A DNA stretch of 64,000 nt from Davidsoniella eucalypti (taxonomy: Eukaryota > Ascomycota > Sordariomycetes > Microascales > Ceratocystidaceae), in assembly GCA_004009845.1 (NCBI GenBank), contig RMBW01000011.1, positions 62,001-126,000 of the forward strand. Direction: 5' to 3'. A program made the translations under genes and the position numbers. The notes beneath the pieces are model-generated. The model saw nothing but the letters and a program-made list of their open reading frames with translations, did no database searches and was not told the origin of the DNA. Positions 42,954 through 54,934 of this stretch are shown here, one piece after another. Each line of letters starts with the position of its first letter. Positions within the stretch are counted from its first letter, which is position 1.

Positions 42954-45078
42954 TTTGAGTAGTGTTTATTGCTCGATTGATAACAAAAGCGAGGAATAGT
43001 GACAAGAGATGGACTCTTGATGAATAACCACAATTAATAAATGCTATATGTAGAGCGGCGGAAGCTGTCGTCGCAATGCTAGTTAGAACAATTGCTTTTG
43101 ATTTGTGAGTGTGATGTGGAAAGGATCCAGAAGAAAAAGAAAAGAAAAAATGATGGCGATGCGGTCTTTGGGAGAAAAGAGTGGGTGATGGTAGTTTGAT
43201 TGGATGAGCGGGTTGTTGTGCTGACGCGGGTAGAAGAATAGAGAAAAGGAAAACAGCCTTAGGCAGTTTGTTTTTCTTTGGTATCGCGAGGACAACTATA
43301 TCAATAGGAAATATTAAAGGAAAGATAGAGAGAAAAAAAAACTAGGAAAGAGTGAATTTTTGTCAACAGTGCTCTTTCTTCCAGAAATTCATAAGCTGGC
43401 GTGCCTTCCATTTAAGATTCGGAACCACAACCTAGTTCTATGTTCGGGAAGGGGCTTCTCTAGAAAGAAGGCTGGCTATCCGACTGGCCTTTCAGCACCC
43501 AGAACAAACACCATTAACTACATGTAAACGCGCCATCAACATCCATATCCATATCATATCATATCCCATCCATACAGTCAGCCAGCCAGCCATTAGGGAT
43601 AGTCTTTAATTTATCGCCTGTTTGCCTATCTGACAGCAAGGCCCCTATTGTATATCCCTGATATACTCTAGATCCATGTTATATGGGATAGCAACTCTTG
43701 AGTAAAACAACATTCACTATCTTCACTATCCTATTTGAGATCCCCTAAAATGACGCGCTATCTCATCATTGAGTCTGGAACAGTGGGTAAGCTGTGAAGA
43801 AGGGGAAAGACGGTACGTGTGTGATGTAAAGCAGAAGTATATATATAGCTCTATCTTTGGGGGAAAAGCCAAAGTGGATTGATCAACGTACCGACCAAGG
43901 GCAATTTAAGCATGCTAATAGTATACGACACCGATTGACCCTAACAAAACGAAGCTAGGGAGGCGAGACAGAAAGAAAAATATGAAGAAATTAGCCGTTC
44001 ACAATAAGATAAGAATAGTTACATAGTAAACAGAGACGAAAGAGTAGCAACAGTAAGGGAACATAGGCTGAAAGAGCCTTGATACACTTCAAGGTTTGCC
44101 AGTAAATATTGTATTTCAACCGTAATTCACATTTTGGTGATTACCAACTCCTGAAGCCAACCATGCCAACCACGACACGTCCCATTGATTGTTTCCTGTG
44201 TTTTTTCTTTCCAAAAATTCTCAGAAGCTCATTATCCCCAAATTGGCCAGAGCTTTAGGTCAGGGACAAACAAGACCCATTAGCTTTCTCACCCCTGGCA
44301 ACAGCTATGTCAGAGAACAAGATGATATGAGGATGTATTAGTGCTTGTGCTTGAGGCATGAAGGTTGGTGCACGATTTGTTTACATATGCTATTTATATA
44401 GACTTAAGGGCTTGTCCTGCACGGTAATTCAACTGCCGGGGTCTGATTTCTCTCCTCCATGCTTATATTTGTTCGTGATCGGAAGGGTTTAAGTGCGAGA
44501 TAGATTCATTCATTTGCTCATTTGTTATTGAATGGCTATTTTGGATCTCCAGCACCAATGAAATAGAAGAAACACTGTATTTGTACATATATGAGCCATG
44601 CAATCGGTAACGAAGCCCGGTTCAATTACAATAGCTCCATAAGCCAAAGTTCCCTCGTGGCGTTTTCCAGCCACAAGGGTTTACCTAATAATCTGCTCCA
44701 AGTATACTCGTGTCGTGCCCCACAATATTTATTCAATAATAAATACTGTGGGGCACGAGTAATTAACGATTTCTAGTACCATTCGGATTATAAAAGAAAA
44801 TAGCTTGGAATCGATGTTGCAGTAGATAAATCCTACTATTTTTACGAGATATCCTAGTCGTATTACTTTCACGCGGCTTTCACGAACGCGTCCAATCCTG
44901 AAGCAACCCTGATATGTGTACTAATAATACAAACCCTAATAAATTAGGGTTGTAGCAGTTGAACTTGACTTTGATAATTTTGTGTGAACAATAAGGCGGC
45001 GTGGTTTGTACTCGTGCCAGGCTTATGATAATAACAGACTTTATAGAAACCGACAAGAACTATATATAAGCATGTAGC
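42954..45078. other. Intergenic region with a long hairpin
   Basis: Promoter and leader of the SFH5-like gene at 42.95-43.4 kb, then AT-rich DNA to the 3' end of the RRM gene. Notable items: CATATC microsatellite-like repeats near 43545-43570, a minus-strand TATATAAATAG near 44390-44400 without a convincing gene below it, a 20-bp hairpin at 44714-44757, and a palindromic telobox pair (AACCCTA at 44932, TAGGGTT at 44945). Confidence 0.5.
44714..44757. repeat. Inverted repeat, 20-bp arms with 4-base loop
   Basis: The left arm 44714-44733 (CGTGCCCCACAATATTTATT) pairs with 44738-44757 with one mismatch; the loop is CAAT. The complementarity resumes further out (ACTCG at 44706 against CGAGT) after a five-base TCGTG duplication in the left arm. 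Possible fold-back element remnant or structured RNA; nothing decides between them. Confidence 0.9.
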
Positions 45079-47194
45079 CTAGGACTGATAAATGCTAGCC
45101 TGCGAAAGAGCATCTGTTATTATCTGACGAGCGGTGGTGAGTTCCTGATTTCCAACTGTCTCGAGGTCCAAGTGACCGAAATCAGCACCGCTTGTCCTTT
45201 GTGAAAAATAGCACCAGAAGTGACCCCAGTAATGGCAGCTTTCGGTTTTGTGCTGTGGGCAAACGGAAGCGGCTGTCTCCTGACTTGGGTTGGGCTGGCT
45301 TCGAGTATGTTCTCTAATGATCTGGATGTACCACTATGTGATATAACATCTATATGTTAGTAGATGTGTGAATACACAACGCATGATGGAAGAATAAGCT
45401 CACCTCAATGACATCATTTGGAATGCGCGCCTTGGGAACTATTCCATATTGATGACGCCATTCATGGGCGTTAGCTGGCATGCCATATTCCTTCATCTGG
45501 TCCTTGCTGAGTCCGACGAGCTCGGCGATATTGGCCTTCATGAAAGGCGTGAAGCCAGGGCACCGAAGAGCGGCATCGACTACCCGACGGAGAAGAGTAC
45601 TCGTTAAACGGCCTGGGCAACATCCGTCCTGAGTTCTCTCTTGAAGAAAATCGAGTAGCTGGAAGGTGAGTTTGAAGATATTGTGTCTATCGTCAAGTAG
45701 TACAAGACGGGTATAACGCCAAGGATACTTGCGTAGGGTGCTTATGAGATATTCAAATGCACGCTCGGGACAGCCGCGCGAAAATGGGGACTGTACAGTA
45801 CATAGCGAGTTAGTTAGTTCCTATTGATGAAGTTAAACATCCGGATTACCTTTTGAGGATACTCAACATGGCGGACAGCCATAGTGACTTCTTCATCGGT
45901 GATAAAGCCCCGAAACTTGCGATGTGCCCGACTTGAATGCTGTTTGTCAGGTTGTCGGAGTACTGGACAAGATCCTTCCCATTCGATGCCGCCTACCGTA
46001 GGGAACATCTTCCTCATCAGTTCCACTTGAGAGGATTCCTGTACAGTAACTGCACGACCACCCATTTTGATCTGCCGGTTGGTACGTTGTCCTTCTTCAT
46101 ACCTTTCGCAAACCGCTTCGAGGTCTTCTTGTGTAAGCACTTCAACGAACACTTCCATAGTCTTGCCAGTATTTCTACACATCGTGATATGTATGGGCTC
46201 GTAAGAATCGGGAACTCGATGATGTCTACCGAGAAACACTGCAATCTCGTTCCTTGAAACATTGAATGGGATCTATTCAGAGGTTAACGTCTGTCTGGGT
46301 GTACGCCGAAAGGAAATGATGATCACAGTCATTAAGCTTATCTCGTACATTGGTGAGCTTGATCACGGGAAGGTTCATAGCCTCGTCAGTAACACAAGAG
46401 GCTTTTGTAAAAGGGAAAAACCGAGCTGACAAAGCTGTTTCTTTGGAGGGCAAGCCAAACTGAAGAAGCTGGCGTAGTAGTGGGGATGGTGTCACATCTG
46501 AGATGGTTGGTAGTTGTTTATAGCAAAAGGCTGATGACGTTTCGTTTAAGCGGGGACTAGACAACTGAGATATAGTTAGTTGATGATATGGATAATCGGG
46601 AGCTATGTATTACCAATGGGGTGCTATATTGTCGATTTGATCTTGCCGTGATCGGGGGAGATGCTGGAAAATGAACATGACGGAGCTGTGCGGAATTTGG
46701 GGGTTGTGATAGATCTTCGTCAATTCTCGAGGCTCTCCAATTTACAGACGATGACATTCTAGATATATCGTTTGCAGGCACGAGAGATTTCCGGGTGAAC
46801 CCGAACGAATCTTGGATTGTCGAACTTGATATCCGAGGAAGAGGGCGATGGTGGATATAATCATCAGGTGTGAACGAGCTGGTGGAATCGATATCCCATA
46901 TTTCGTCATCGTACTGGTTTGATGCATAGTGGCTAGATAAATTCATTGATGAACTGCCAGTATACATGAAGTCTTGAGATCTGTCTGTCTTATCAGACAC
47001 AGTAGACCAACTACCGGACGAGTCGGACTCTAGACTCTGTAGACAATGAGATGTACCATTGGGCTGATACTTTGTTAGTTTGTTCCAAGTACCAAATCCG
47101 GGATATCCCAATAAACACTTACATGAGACAAGGCCTTGATCAAAGTGGCCATGCTACTTCGTTTATCTTGGCTAGAAGTTGAGACACGTTGCAT
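45079..47194 (-). CDS. RRM-domain RNA-binding protein, six exons
   Basis: Exons on the minus strand: 47194-47123, 47063-46614, 46564-46349, 46272-45850, 45790-45404 and 45333-45079; all five introns (49-76 nt) have GT-AG ends and keep phase, giving 600 residues. The N-terminal 240 residues are Ser-rich and presumably disordered. The RNA-recognition motif begins at VIKLTN (241-246) and continues across an intron as IPFNVSRNEIAVFLGR and CRNTGKTMEVFVEVLT. A conserved ascomycete extension follows (MRKMFPTVGGIEWEG, GFITDEEVTMAVRHVEYPQK), and then a helical region with GCPERAFEYLISTLRKYPW and RRVVDAALRCPGFTPF. A His/Cys-containing segment (VCPQHKTESCHYWGHFW) lies near the end. The family is a fungal RRM protein of unsettled function, probably acting on mRNA. 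A second acceptor for the last exon (10 bases upstream) would end the protein early. Confidence 0.85.
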
Positions 47195-49324
47195 GGCGAG
47201 ATGATGAGTGGCGTTGAATCAGATATTGAGTTACGATAACTGGATAAATATTGTAAGTGATGTAATTATGATGTAGAGGTAGCTAGAAATGCATGATCTT
47301 GGAACTTGGATGAGAGTACAGAAGAGCTATATATCATGAGAAGCACATTTGGTATGGCATGATATTTAAATTAGAAGACCTATGCTGAATATTCAGAGGA
47401 TGAAAATAGACATGTTTGACTAAGGAAACCACAACTATATGATTTGGACATCAACAAACAAGGTAGCAATCGCTCTTCATTGCCGTGATGTTTTCCAAGA
47501 TTACCATCGTGGATATCTGCCGTTACGGCAGATATCTAGATTCTAAAACAGCAATGTCCTTGCCGTGATCCTATGAAATATAGAATGTTTTGTTTCATGA
47601 AGCGTCAAGAACTGGTGCGATGTGATAGACATAATTAGTTGGATGGAACTGGAAAATAGGAAGGAGGAGAGCAAACTAGAGATGCCGTTGATGGTGCAAA
47701 CACAAACAACATCGTAAGTGAAAGTCATTTTGTTTAACACGTGAAAATTTCGAGAGTGAAGTAAGGCAAAACCCTAGGACAAACTTCCACAAGATATATG
47801 GCAGTAGAACAAATCTAAGAAGACTACGACTACACTTTGTGATTTGCCTTTTTCTGTTTTTAGAGCAGATACTCAAGCTTCAGGAATCTTCATACACGTC
47901 TGATTTTTGCTGTACAATAATGTATTGCCCTTATTTAGCTATCAACCATCTAACCACTGCGAGTTGTTCTATGATCACTCGAGCCATACTGGTGTGGAAA
48001 TATCTTGAGTTCAAGTGGCTTTACGTTGAAATGACTACACATCGTTGAAAAATGCAACTTAAACATTGACTTCAAGATCTTCTATATCATGTATATCCAA
48101 CTGTCACACTGGATCGCCTGACGTGAGGTGACCCTTCCAACTGTTCTGTCCTTTTCATGGAAATATAATTATGCCTGCTATGTATCGTATAGTTATACTA
48201 AGTATCAGTATTTGAGGGAATATCGTGACATGTACCTCATATCACCATGTAATCGAGACAGCTGAATTCTCATACGCCTATTCTGGGGGCCCATTCATGA
48301 GCCAACGATGCCTGATGTAGTTGACTATAGTGACGGAATGATGATAAAGTAGTGATGCTACTTGTATCTGACACACTACGTTTCTCGTAACTCGATAGAT
48401 TGTGCATATTTGCACGTGATCTAGTTATTACTTTTCTTTTTTTTCAAATGTCGTAGGTCTATATAATGATAGAATCAATTCCTGCCTATGCGTATGTCAA
48501 GTTCCAATAATTTCATGTATATGTACACAATTATCGAATCGTACAAACCCTTACAGACCCTTGCGAACCCTTACTTTACCGATGAAGATACGAAGTTTTG
48601 AATCAAATTATTGTACAGACGAGATGAATACTAAGACTTACCGAGTTGATATCAAGGTTCGGTCAGGCTAGGCGGCAATGCCTTTATTTTTGCCCGAAGA
48701 TTTGGGGACTTAATCCCCGTGTTTTAAATTTCTCTACCCTTGAAGTTTCGGAAGCCTTTAGCGTAAAAACTATATATTAGGCTACATCAGAGGAAATCAG
48801 GTAAATGCGGCAGATACGACAGTTGTAAAATGGGCGGGGAAACAAAAATATCATGAATAAAACGGAATATACAACTACACGGCGAGAAACAACAGAGAAA
48901 AACGAACGGAGCCACTGATCTGGCGATCATTAGCCATGTTCTTGTTCAGACAGAAGGTAACCTTATGCTACCTTGAACTGCCCTTAGATCAGTAAGGCGG
49001 GTCAAACAGTACTGATTTTATTTGAGATCGGGAGCACACCATGTTATATTGTAGGGTGCTATAGATAACATGACAGTTGGGCCCATCCAATGTCGACGAT
49101 CTCCTATTTCTGTCTTTGCATGTTCTCTTTAGCCCTTTTGAAGAGAGGCCCGTGGGTGAATTCTAGAAATGTCAGTGCAAAGGCCTGTAGATGAAAACAA
49201 GGAAAGAATAGTTGTGTGGTTGCAGCTAGTAGCACAAAAAGAAGTCGCTCAAGCTGAGACGCCAAGATCTCGGCTACGGTTTCTGGTAGGGAAGAACGTT
49301 TGGCGGCTGGCAAAAGTAACTGCT

Positions 49325-49419
49325 CGATTTCTTTCTTATTTATTTATATATCATTGTCTTCATACCGATTTCTTTCTTATTTATTTATACATCATTGTCT
49401 TTATACCGAAATCTTTCTT
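49325..49419. repeat. Tandem duplication, 41-bp unit
   Basis: Units 49325-49365 and 49366-49406 start CGATTTCTTTCTTATTTATT and differ at two positions; a third decayed start follows to about 49419. Simple local duplication. Confidence 0.9.
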
Positions 49420-50065
49420 CTTTTGTAAGAAGAATTACACGCAGTGTTAGAAGAATGAAACCCTAATCCCGTGCCAGTTTTTTCTTTTTTTTTTCTTTTG
49501 CCATCCCAACCCGTGATCCTTGCAATCGATGCTGTGACAATGAGGATGGTCTTGGCAGCACTAGTCTTGCAGAAGCCACGACCGGTGCTGAATATGGATC
49601 TGTAGTGGTCTATATACGCCTAAAACGAGTGGTTTTGAGTAGGGAATACCTTAGGTGTGTGTATCGAAGCTCCGGAGTGACAGTTCCTGCCGTGAGTTCT
49701 ACAGCACCACATCTTTTCCCATTTTACTTTTGCTGGCGGGGTTCTTTGCAACAGATGAGACTAGGCCATGGCTGTATATCATACAAGTAGTTCGAAGCGG
49801 ATTATCGTTAGCTGTATTATAGCATGATGCGCAGATCTACCCGTTACCCTGTGATCGTCATTGGGTTCTTGCCAAGAATAGGTACTCGTCAACTAAAGAT
49901 ATAGCCAACGGACGAAACATAACGTCGCGACAGTACCATAGATTACAGTTTCTACATATATCTAGGCCGCAGCAGCGATGGTCTTTGGTACGCTAGCAGT
50001 AGCATCCTTTTCTGTCCATGCTAGCCAGGCAAAAGAAACCAAGTAAAAAGACGCCCTATAGATAC

Positions 50066-50293
50066 TGTTCTAAGAGGCTTTATAATACAAGGAGCTACAA
50101 AATACTCGAAGGTTTTGAGACAGGTTCCCGACGGGGTGGTTTTTCCTGGAAAGGATTACAAGTTGAAATGCGCAGGAATAGCATATAACGAAACCATAAC
50201 AAATGTTCTGTATCTCAGTGGCAGGTTGTTCTTACATTGCATACTAGTATTAGCTCAGGGCTGTGTATCTTGGGACACCGAGGTGAGGTGCTA
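50066..50293 (+). repeat. Interspersed repeat of about 220 bp, copy 1
   Basis: Begins TGTTCTAAGAGGCTTTATAA and ends near ACCGAGGTGAGGTGCTA. It aligns along its whole length to 61438-61658 with scattered substitutions and small indels; shared blocks include GTTGAAATGCGCAGGAATAG and AATACAAGGAGCTACA. No coding capacity. Could be a solo LTR, SINE or MITE remnant. Confidence 0.85.
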
Positions 50294-51084
50294 TTAAAGG
50301 TCTGTTTTCACCTTGATAAAAATGAATAATAAAAAAAGATACGGCCCAGTTGTAAAACGCCAATAGTTAGCCAAGCCATCCGTATTCGGAGAATAGAACA
50401 GCTTCAACAGTTAGCGACAACGATAGTGCTAAGAAGTAGTAGTATTCTCCGAGACTAGCGTAACAACGCTGCATGAGTCTCCGTCATTACTTGTATGTAG
50501 TGTGTAGTATGTAGTGGTCTGCTGTATACGCATACCTCTCCCTTTTCCATCCCCTATTTCGATGTTACAGGTAGAAAGAAAATGCTACTCCCGAAGGCAC
50601 CGGAGAAGTGAACACTACGGGGGTGGGCAGATTACCTACCGTCTTGTAAGACTGTTAGGATCCTATTAGCCTGATGTTTCGATAATGAACCGGTAGGACC
50701 AACACGGAGACAGGCTGCACTGACCTTCGGTTAGAAGCGATATTGGACTAGCATGAGTTGATGAGAATAGTATAGTAGGTAGAAAACGGATTACATATCT
50801 TGGATTATTAGACTTCTATAAGTATGGCCCGGTGTCTTCATCTATCATGATGTTTTCCTGTTTCTAACTCATCAACCTACTGTTCATCGTTGCTGTGCAT
50901 CACATTCTTTTTTTCTCTTCTATCGCTCTGGTAGCCATTCGTTATTCCACCAGTATCTCTGTATCTCTTTTTGATTATCGTGATATTTTCATTACCTTCT
51001 TTCTTTTTTACCTTTCCAAGAGCCTCCCTTCCTTTCCATTTGTTTACTCTCAAGTTAGAAATTAACAACATAAACATACACAAA

Positions 51085-52443
51085 ATGCACTCCCGCGTCA
51101 TCTTTATGTCTCTGGTGGCTGGCGCCCTTTCTTGCGCCAACCCTGACACCAACGCCTGTGCTAAGTCTCTGGCCGACAATGCCTATGGCGCAAGCGCCTT
51201 CTGCTCCACGGCTTCCTCTTATTCCGAGCTTCCCTCGTGGGCTTCTGACTGCGGCAGCATCAAGAACCTGCTGAAGGAGTGCTCCTGCCAGCACGGAAGC
51301 AACAGCACTACCTCTGCCACTACTACCCTACTCACTGCTGTCCGTTCTTCCACTGCCCTTGCTACTACTACTGAGGCTCCTGACACCGAGGCCGATAAGA
51401 ATTATGGCTCTATGGTCTCTGCCACTCGCAGCACCAAGACCTCCGGTGATTCCCCTGCCACTAAGGTTACTGCCACTGGAACGGGTGCTTTCACCTCGGT
51501 TGCCGCATCCAAGACTTCTACTGCCCCTGCTACCTCTTCGTCTGCTGCTTCGGGTGGTAACTCCACCGCGGGATCTAGCGATGTCATTGGTTACGCTGCT
51601 GGAACTGTCGGTGGTGGCTATGGCACTACGACCATTGTGGCCTCCTGCACTGAGCTCACCGCTGCTCTGGGTGCCGGCGGCGTCATCAAAATCAGCGGCA
51701 CCCTGACTGGCTGCGGCTTACTTGAAGTTCCTTCGGACACTTCGATCATTGGTGTCGGTGCTAACTCTGGTCTTGTGGATAGCGGCTTCTGCTTGAAGTC
51801 GGCTAACAACGTGATTATCCAAAACTTGAAGATGCACAACCCTCCCAAGGGCCAGGATCTGATTTCTCTGACTTTCTCTACCATGGTCTGGCTGGATCAC
51901 CTTTCCCTGACTACTGATGGTATTGCTCTGGGCGACAAGGACTACTATGATGGTATGATTGATATCACTCAAGCGTCTGACTTGGTCACTGTTTCGTACT
52001 GCACCTTTGCCGATCACTTCAAGGTGTCGCTGGTTGGTCACACCGACTCCAGCGTCGACGAGGACACTGGCTTCCTCAAGGTCACCTTCCACCACAACTA
52101 CTGGAACAACGTTGGTTCGCGTACTCCCTCCATCCGCTTCGGCACTGCTCACATCTTCAACAACTGCTACGAGAACGTTGTTACCTCTGGCGTCCACTCT
52201 CGTATGAATGCCAAGGTCTTGGTCGAGGGCAACTCGTTCACTAATGTCAAGCGTGCCATCGTCACTGATCTTGATTCTGCGGAAGCTGGCTTTGCCGTCT
52301 CCAAGAACAACGTCTTCACCGATTCAGACACGGAAATTACCCAGGAGTCCGATTTCACACCCCCTTACACCTACACAGTTGAGGATGTCTATGGTATCTG
52401 CAACACTGTCAAGTCTAGAGCTGGCACATCTTCTTACCTGTAA
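51085..52443 (+). CDS. Secreted pectate lyase (polysaccharide lyase family 1) with N-terminal Cys-rich segment
   Basis: A single-exon frame of 452 residues from the ATG at 51085. A signal peptide (MHSRVIFMSLVAGALSCA) leads into a cysteine-containing segment (ACAKSLADNAYGASAFC, SWASDCGSIKNLLKECSC; about residues 20-70), then a Ser/Thr-rich linker to about residue 165, then the parallel beta-helix. Catalytic-domain markers: VIKISGTLTGCG, NVIIQNLKMHNPP, TMVWLDHLSL (calcium-site region), and FHHNYWNNVGSRTPSIRFG with the Arg that acts as base in this family, followed by HIFNNCYENV. The enzyme cleaves de-esterified pectin by beta-elimination outside the cell. The linker is typical of cell-surface or modular enzymes. 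Codons are well adapted (many C-ending). An in-frame upstream ATG at 50971 lies in the leader and is not favoured. Confidence 0.92.
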   Translation: MHSRVIFMSLVAGALSCANPDTNACAKSLADNAYGASAFCSTASSYSELPSWASDCGSIKNLLKECSCQHGSNSTTSATTTLLTAVRSSTALATTTEAPDTEADKNYGSMVSATRSTKTSGDSPATKVTATGTGAFTSVAASKTSTAPATSSSAASGGNSTAGSSDVIGYAAGTVGGGYGTTTIVASCTELTAALGAGGVIKISGTLTGCGLLEVPSDTSIIGVGANSGLVDSGFCLKSANNVIIQNLKMHNPPKGQDLISLTFSTMVWLDHLSLTTDGIALGDKDYYDGMIDITQASDLVTVSYCTFADHFKVSLVGHTDSSVDEDTGFLKVTFHHNYWNNVGSRTPSIRFGTAHIFNNCYENVVTSGVHSRMNAKVLVEGNSFTNVKRAIVTDLDSAEAGFAVSKNNVFTDSDTEITQESDFTPPYTYTVEDVYGICNTVKSRAGTSSYL

Positions 52444-54934
52444 ATAGTTTAGTTCTCTTATTTTTTTCTTCTCATTGCGATCTCGCCCGGGGTTGAGTGA
52501 TTTTTTTTTTTAAATTCAGTGTGATATACACGACATGACATTCTAATATATACTGCACATTATTGTATAGCTGCAATTCTCTTGTTCTTTATTATACTTA
52601 TCTTCCGTGATACGTGGTTTACTATATGGGCATAGTGACAAAATGCAAGGTAGCACGAAACATTTATGGACCCTAATGTAACCTAACCCTAGGATTTGCA
52701 ATGAAAATCTATAGCTTTTGAAAGGCTTAAGAAGATCTACAAGAGTACAATATTAACCTTCAATGATGCTTCTTTTTGTAGCTAGCTAAATTAGTAATTT
52801 TTGATGGAATTCAAAGGTAAAGTTTTGCCTAGGGGAAAGCTTTGTAATCAGTCATGAAGTAGTTTATAGTTACATTATGGCCTGCCTATAAATAAAGGGC
52901 CATAGAAAAGAGATCAAATAGTAAACTCGAACGGACCGATGAGAGCGAACTGAAACGATTTGCTATATTATTGAGCGTTCTATATAGGGGCTTTCTGACC
53001 ACGAGACGAACGATAGCTACACTGACATTACGCGAAGTATAAATAAGATGATCATATATATCTAATAAGCTAATGACAATACTTTAGCGAGTTCTACGAG
53101 AGAACTGGGGGTAGCAACCTTGATGTCAAGATGGATATCAAGAAATGCTCCGGGATTGGCTTTTAGGATCACAGCAACCTATGGTGAATGTAGTGGTAGT
53201 CAAATGTCTTCTTATAACTCGTATAGAAGCCAAGATGTTCTGTTGGGTTTCTAGACAGTTAGCATAGCCTAACAGCGCCCAAGATGTATTTATGTTTGTT
53301 AGAGAGTCGTGTGAAGTGGCCAAAAACAGAGGTTTGGGACTATGGGAGAGCAAAAACAACAACATGTTGTCTTGGCATTAGACCCTTTTTTGTCTCTCTT
53401 TTCCGTCCCTACAATCAGCTGTAGAATGGCGTAATGTGATTTTCGGAAAGAATGCCAAAAGAACAAAAGAAAAAAAATGGTAGAGGCCAAAAGTCGGGAT
53501 CCGTTTCAAAGCAGACAGGGTTAGTGACTACATATGTAAGTACATGTATGGAGTTTCACCCGCAGCATAGTTGAAAATTGAGTCTTATTTAGGAAACTTT
53601 TGATGGTGCTTTGGTATTTTTCCAAGGTCTTGGCACTGCACTAGAACCGATGATGTTCAAAACAAGTTCTTGTATAAGACGCGAACCATTGGCGGAAAGA
53701 TGAGTTTCCAAAGATGGACAGGAGACAAGATAGAGGAAAGATAGAAAACAAGATAGATATGGATTATGATAGCAATGAATGTACACAGTGGAGAGACATA
53801 ATAGTCGAGTTGCGGGATGGGTTTTACGATATAAGTACGAGTTGGCTTGGGCTCCGAGTTACATAATCAAGGTGAAGTCGAGGAAATTTGTAGGCTCATA
53901 CTTTGATACGCTACAAGTTGGCATTGTTTAACATAAATAATAGAACGTATTAACTTGGGACGAGGTCGGATTAAAGGAAGCACCGTGGAAGGCAAGGAAG
54001 AACAACATGTTAAGAATAAAACAGATGGACAGATAAAGCGTAGCCTATTCGAGACAATTAGAAACTGATACAGTCTAGCTAGTCTCATGCAATGTGGCGT
54101 CCTGTTGGTGTAGTGAGAAAGGGAAGGGAAGCCCGAGCTATAAAAAAGAGTAAGGTTAAGTAAAGTAGTATGGCATGGACTTTAGAAGGCCGGGTAGTAA
54201 AGCCGGCACTGAAGCATAGCTCCGCCACGGGATAAGCAGTCAAGTTAGCATAGTAGAGTAACCTGGCCTAATAATTATAGACCGCCGTTAAGTCCGTCGT
54301 TAAGCCCGTAGAAATATGAGATGGACGACCCTTCCTTAAGGTTACTTCAAAATATCCCGAAATAAACCAAGGAGCGACGAGACACATCAGATCCGGGCGT
54401 TGTAGCCTTGGACCATACTTGGCTACGCAAAGTTCAGTCAGTCTACAATGAGTAGTCTTCATGCCGTCTTATTTTCCGAATCTTTCTCCATCGGCTTGAC
54501 GTCGTGTTCGTACTCTACTGTCATTAATACGCTTCACTTCTTCTTTCTCTGTCCCAATAGCTGTCCATCCTCATTTGGCTGGTCTGCTTGGCATTGGATC
54601 TGAAATTCAGACAACACTTCATTCTTTTGATATACCTTTTTATTATTATTCATTTTTATCTTTTTCTGGTCTTGTAGATTATACTCTCTTTTCTGATTCA
54701 ACTGTAAACGTTACACTCTTGAGCCCCTCGTTAAGGCCAATACGGTTGGACCAATATTCGGGGATCTCTATTATTCTGTTTCTTTCCTTTTCTTGTCTTT
54801 CTATTCATTTATTGGTCTACTATATTCTTGACGAACATTGTAGTAATGTATTTACTTTCTGCCCCCAACTTAGATACAACTACACAAGATTTGTGTGTAA
54901 CTCTGTCATATATCCATAAACACCGCAAAGGTCT
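52444..54934. other. Convergent intergenic region, about 2.5 kb
   Basis: Between the 3' ends of the pectate lyase (plus) and permease (minus) genes. AT-rich. A TATAAATAAAGGG sequence near 52887 is followed by no open frame. Small frames at 53589-53786 and 54268-54462 (minus) have no recognisable features. One AACCCTA at 52685. Confidence 0.5.

Larger units (their letters stand above)
47195..51084. other. Divergent intergenic region, about 3.9 kb
   Basis: Separates the divergent RRM and pectate lyase genes. No gene seen. It holds a 41-bp tandem duplication (49325-49406), one copy of the two-copy 220-bp repeat (50066-50293), and a tRNA-like decayed T-arm (GGGGACTTAATCCCC near 48706). A TATA-like CTATAAGTATG near 50815 and a CT-rich leader (50880-51060) precede the pectate lyase. 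AACCCTA motifs at 47770 and 49459. Confidence 0.5.
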
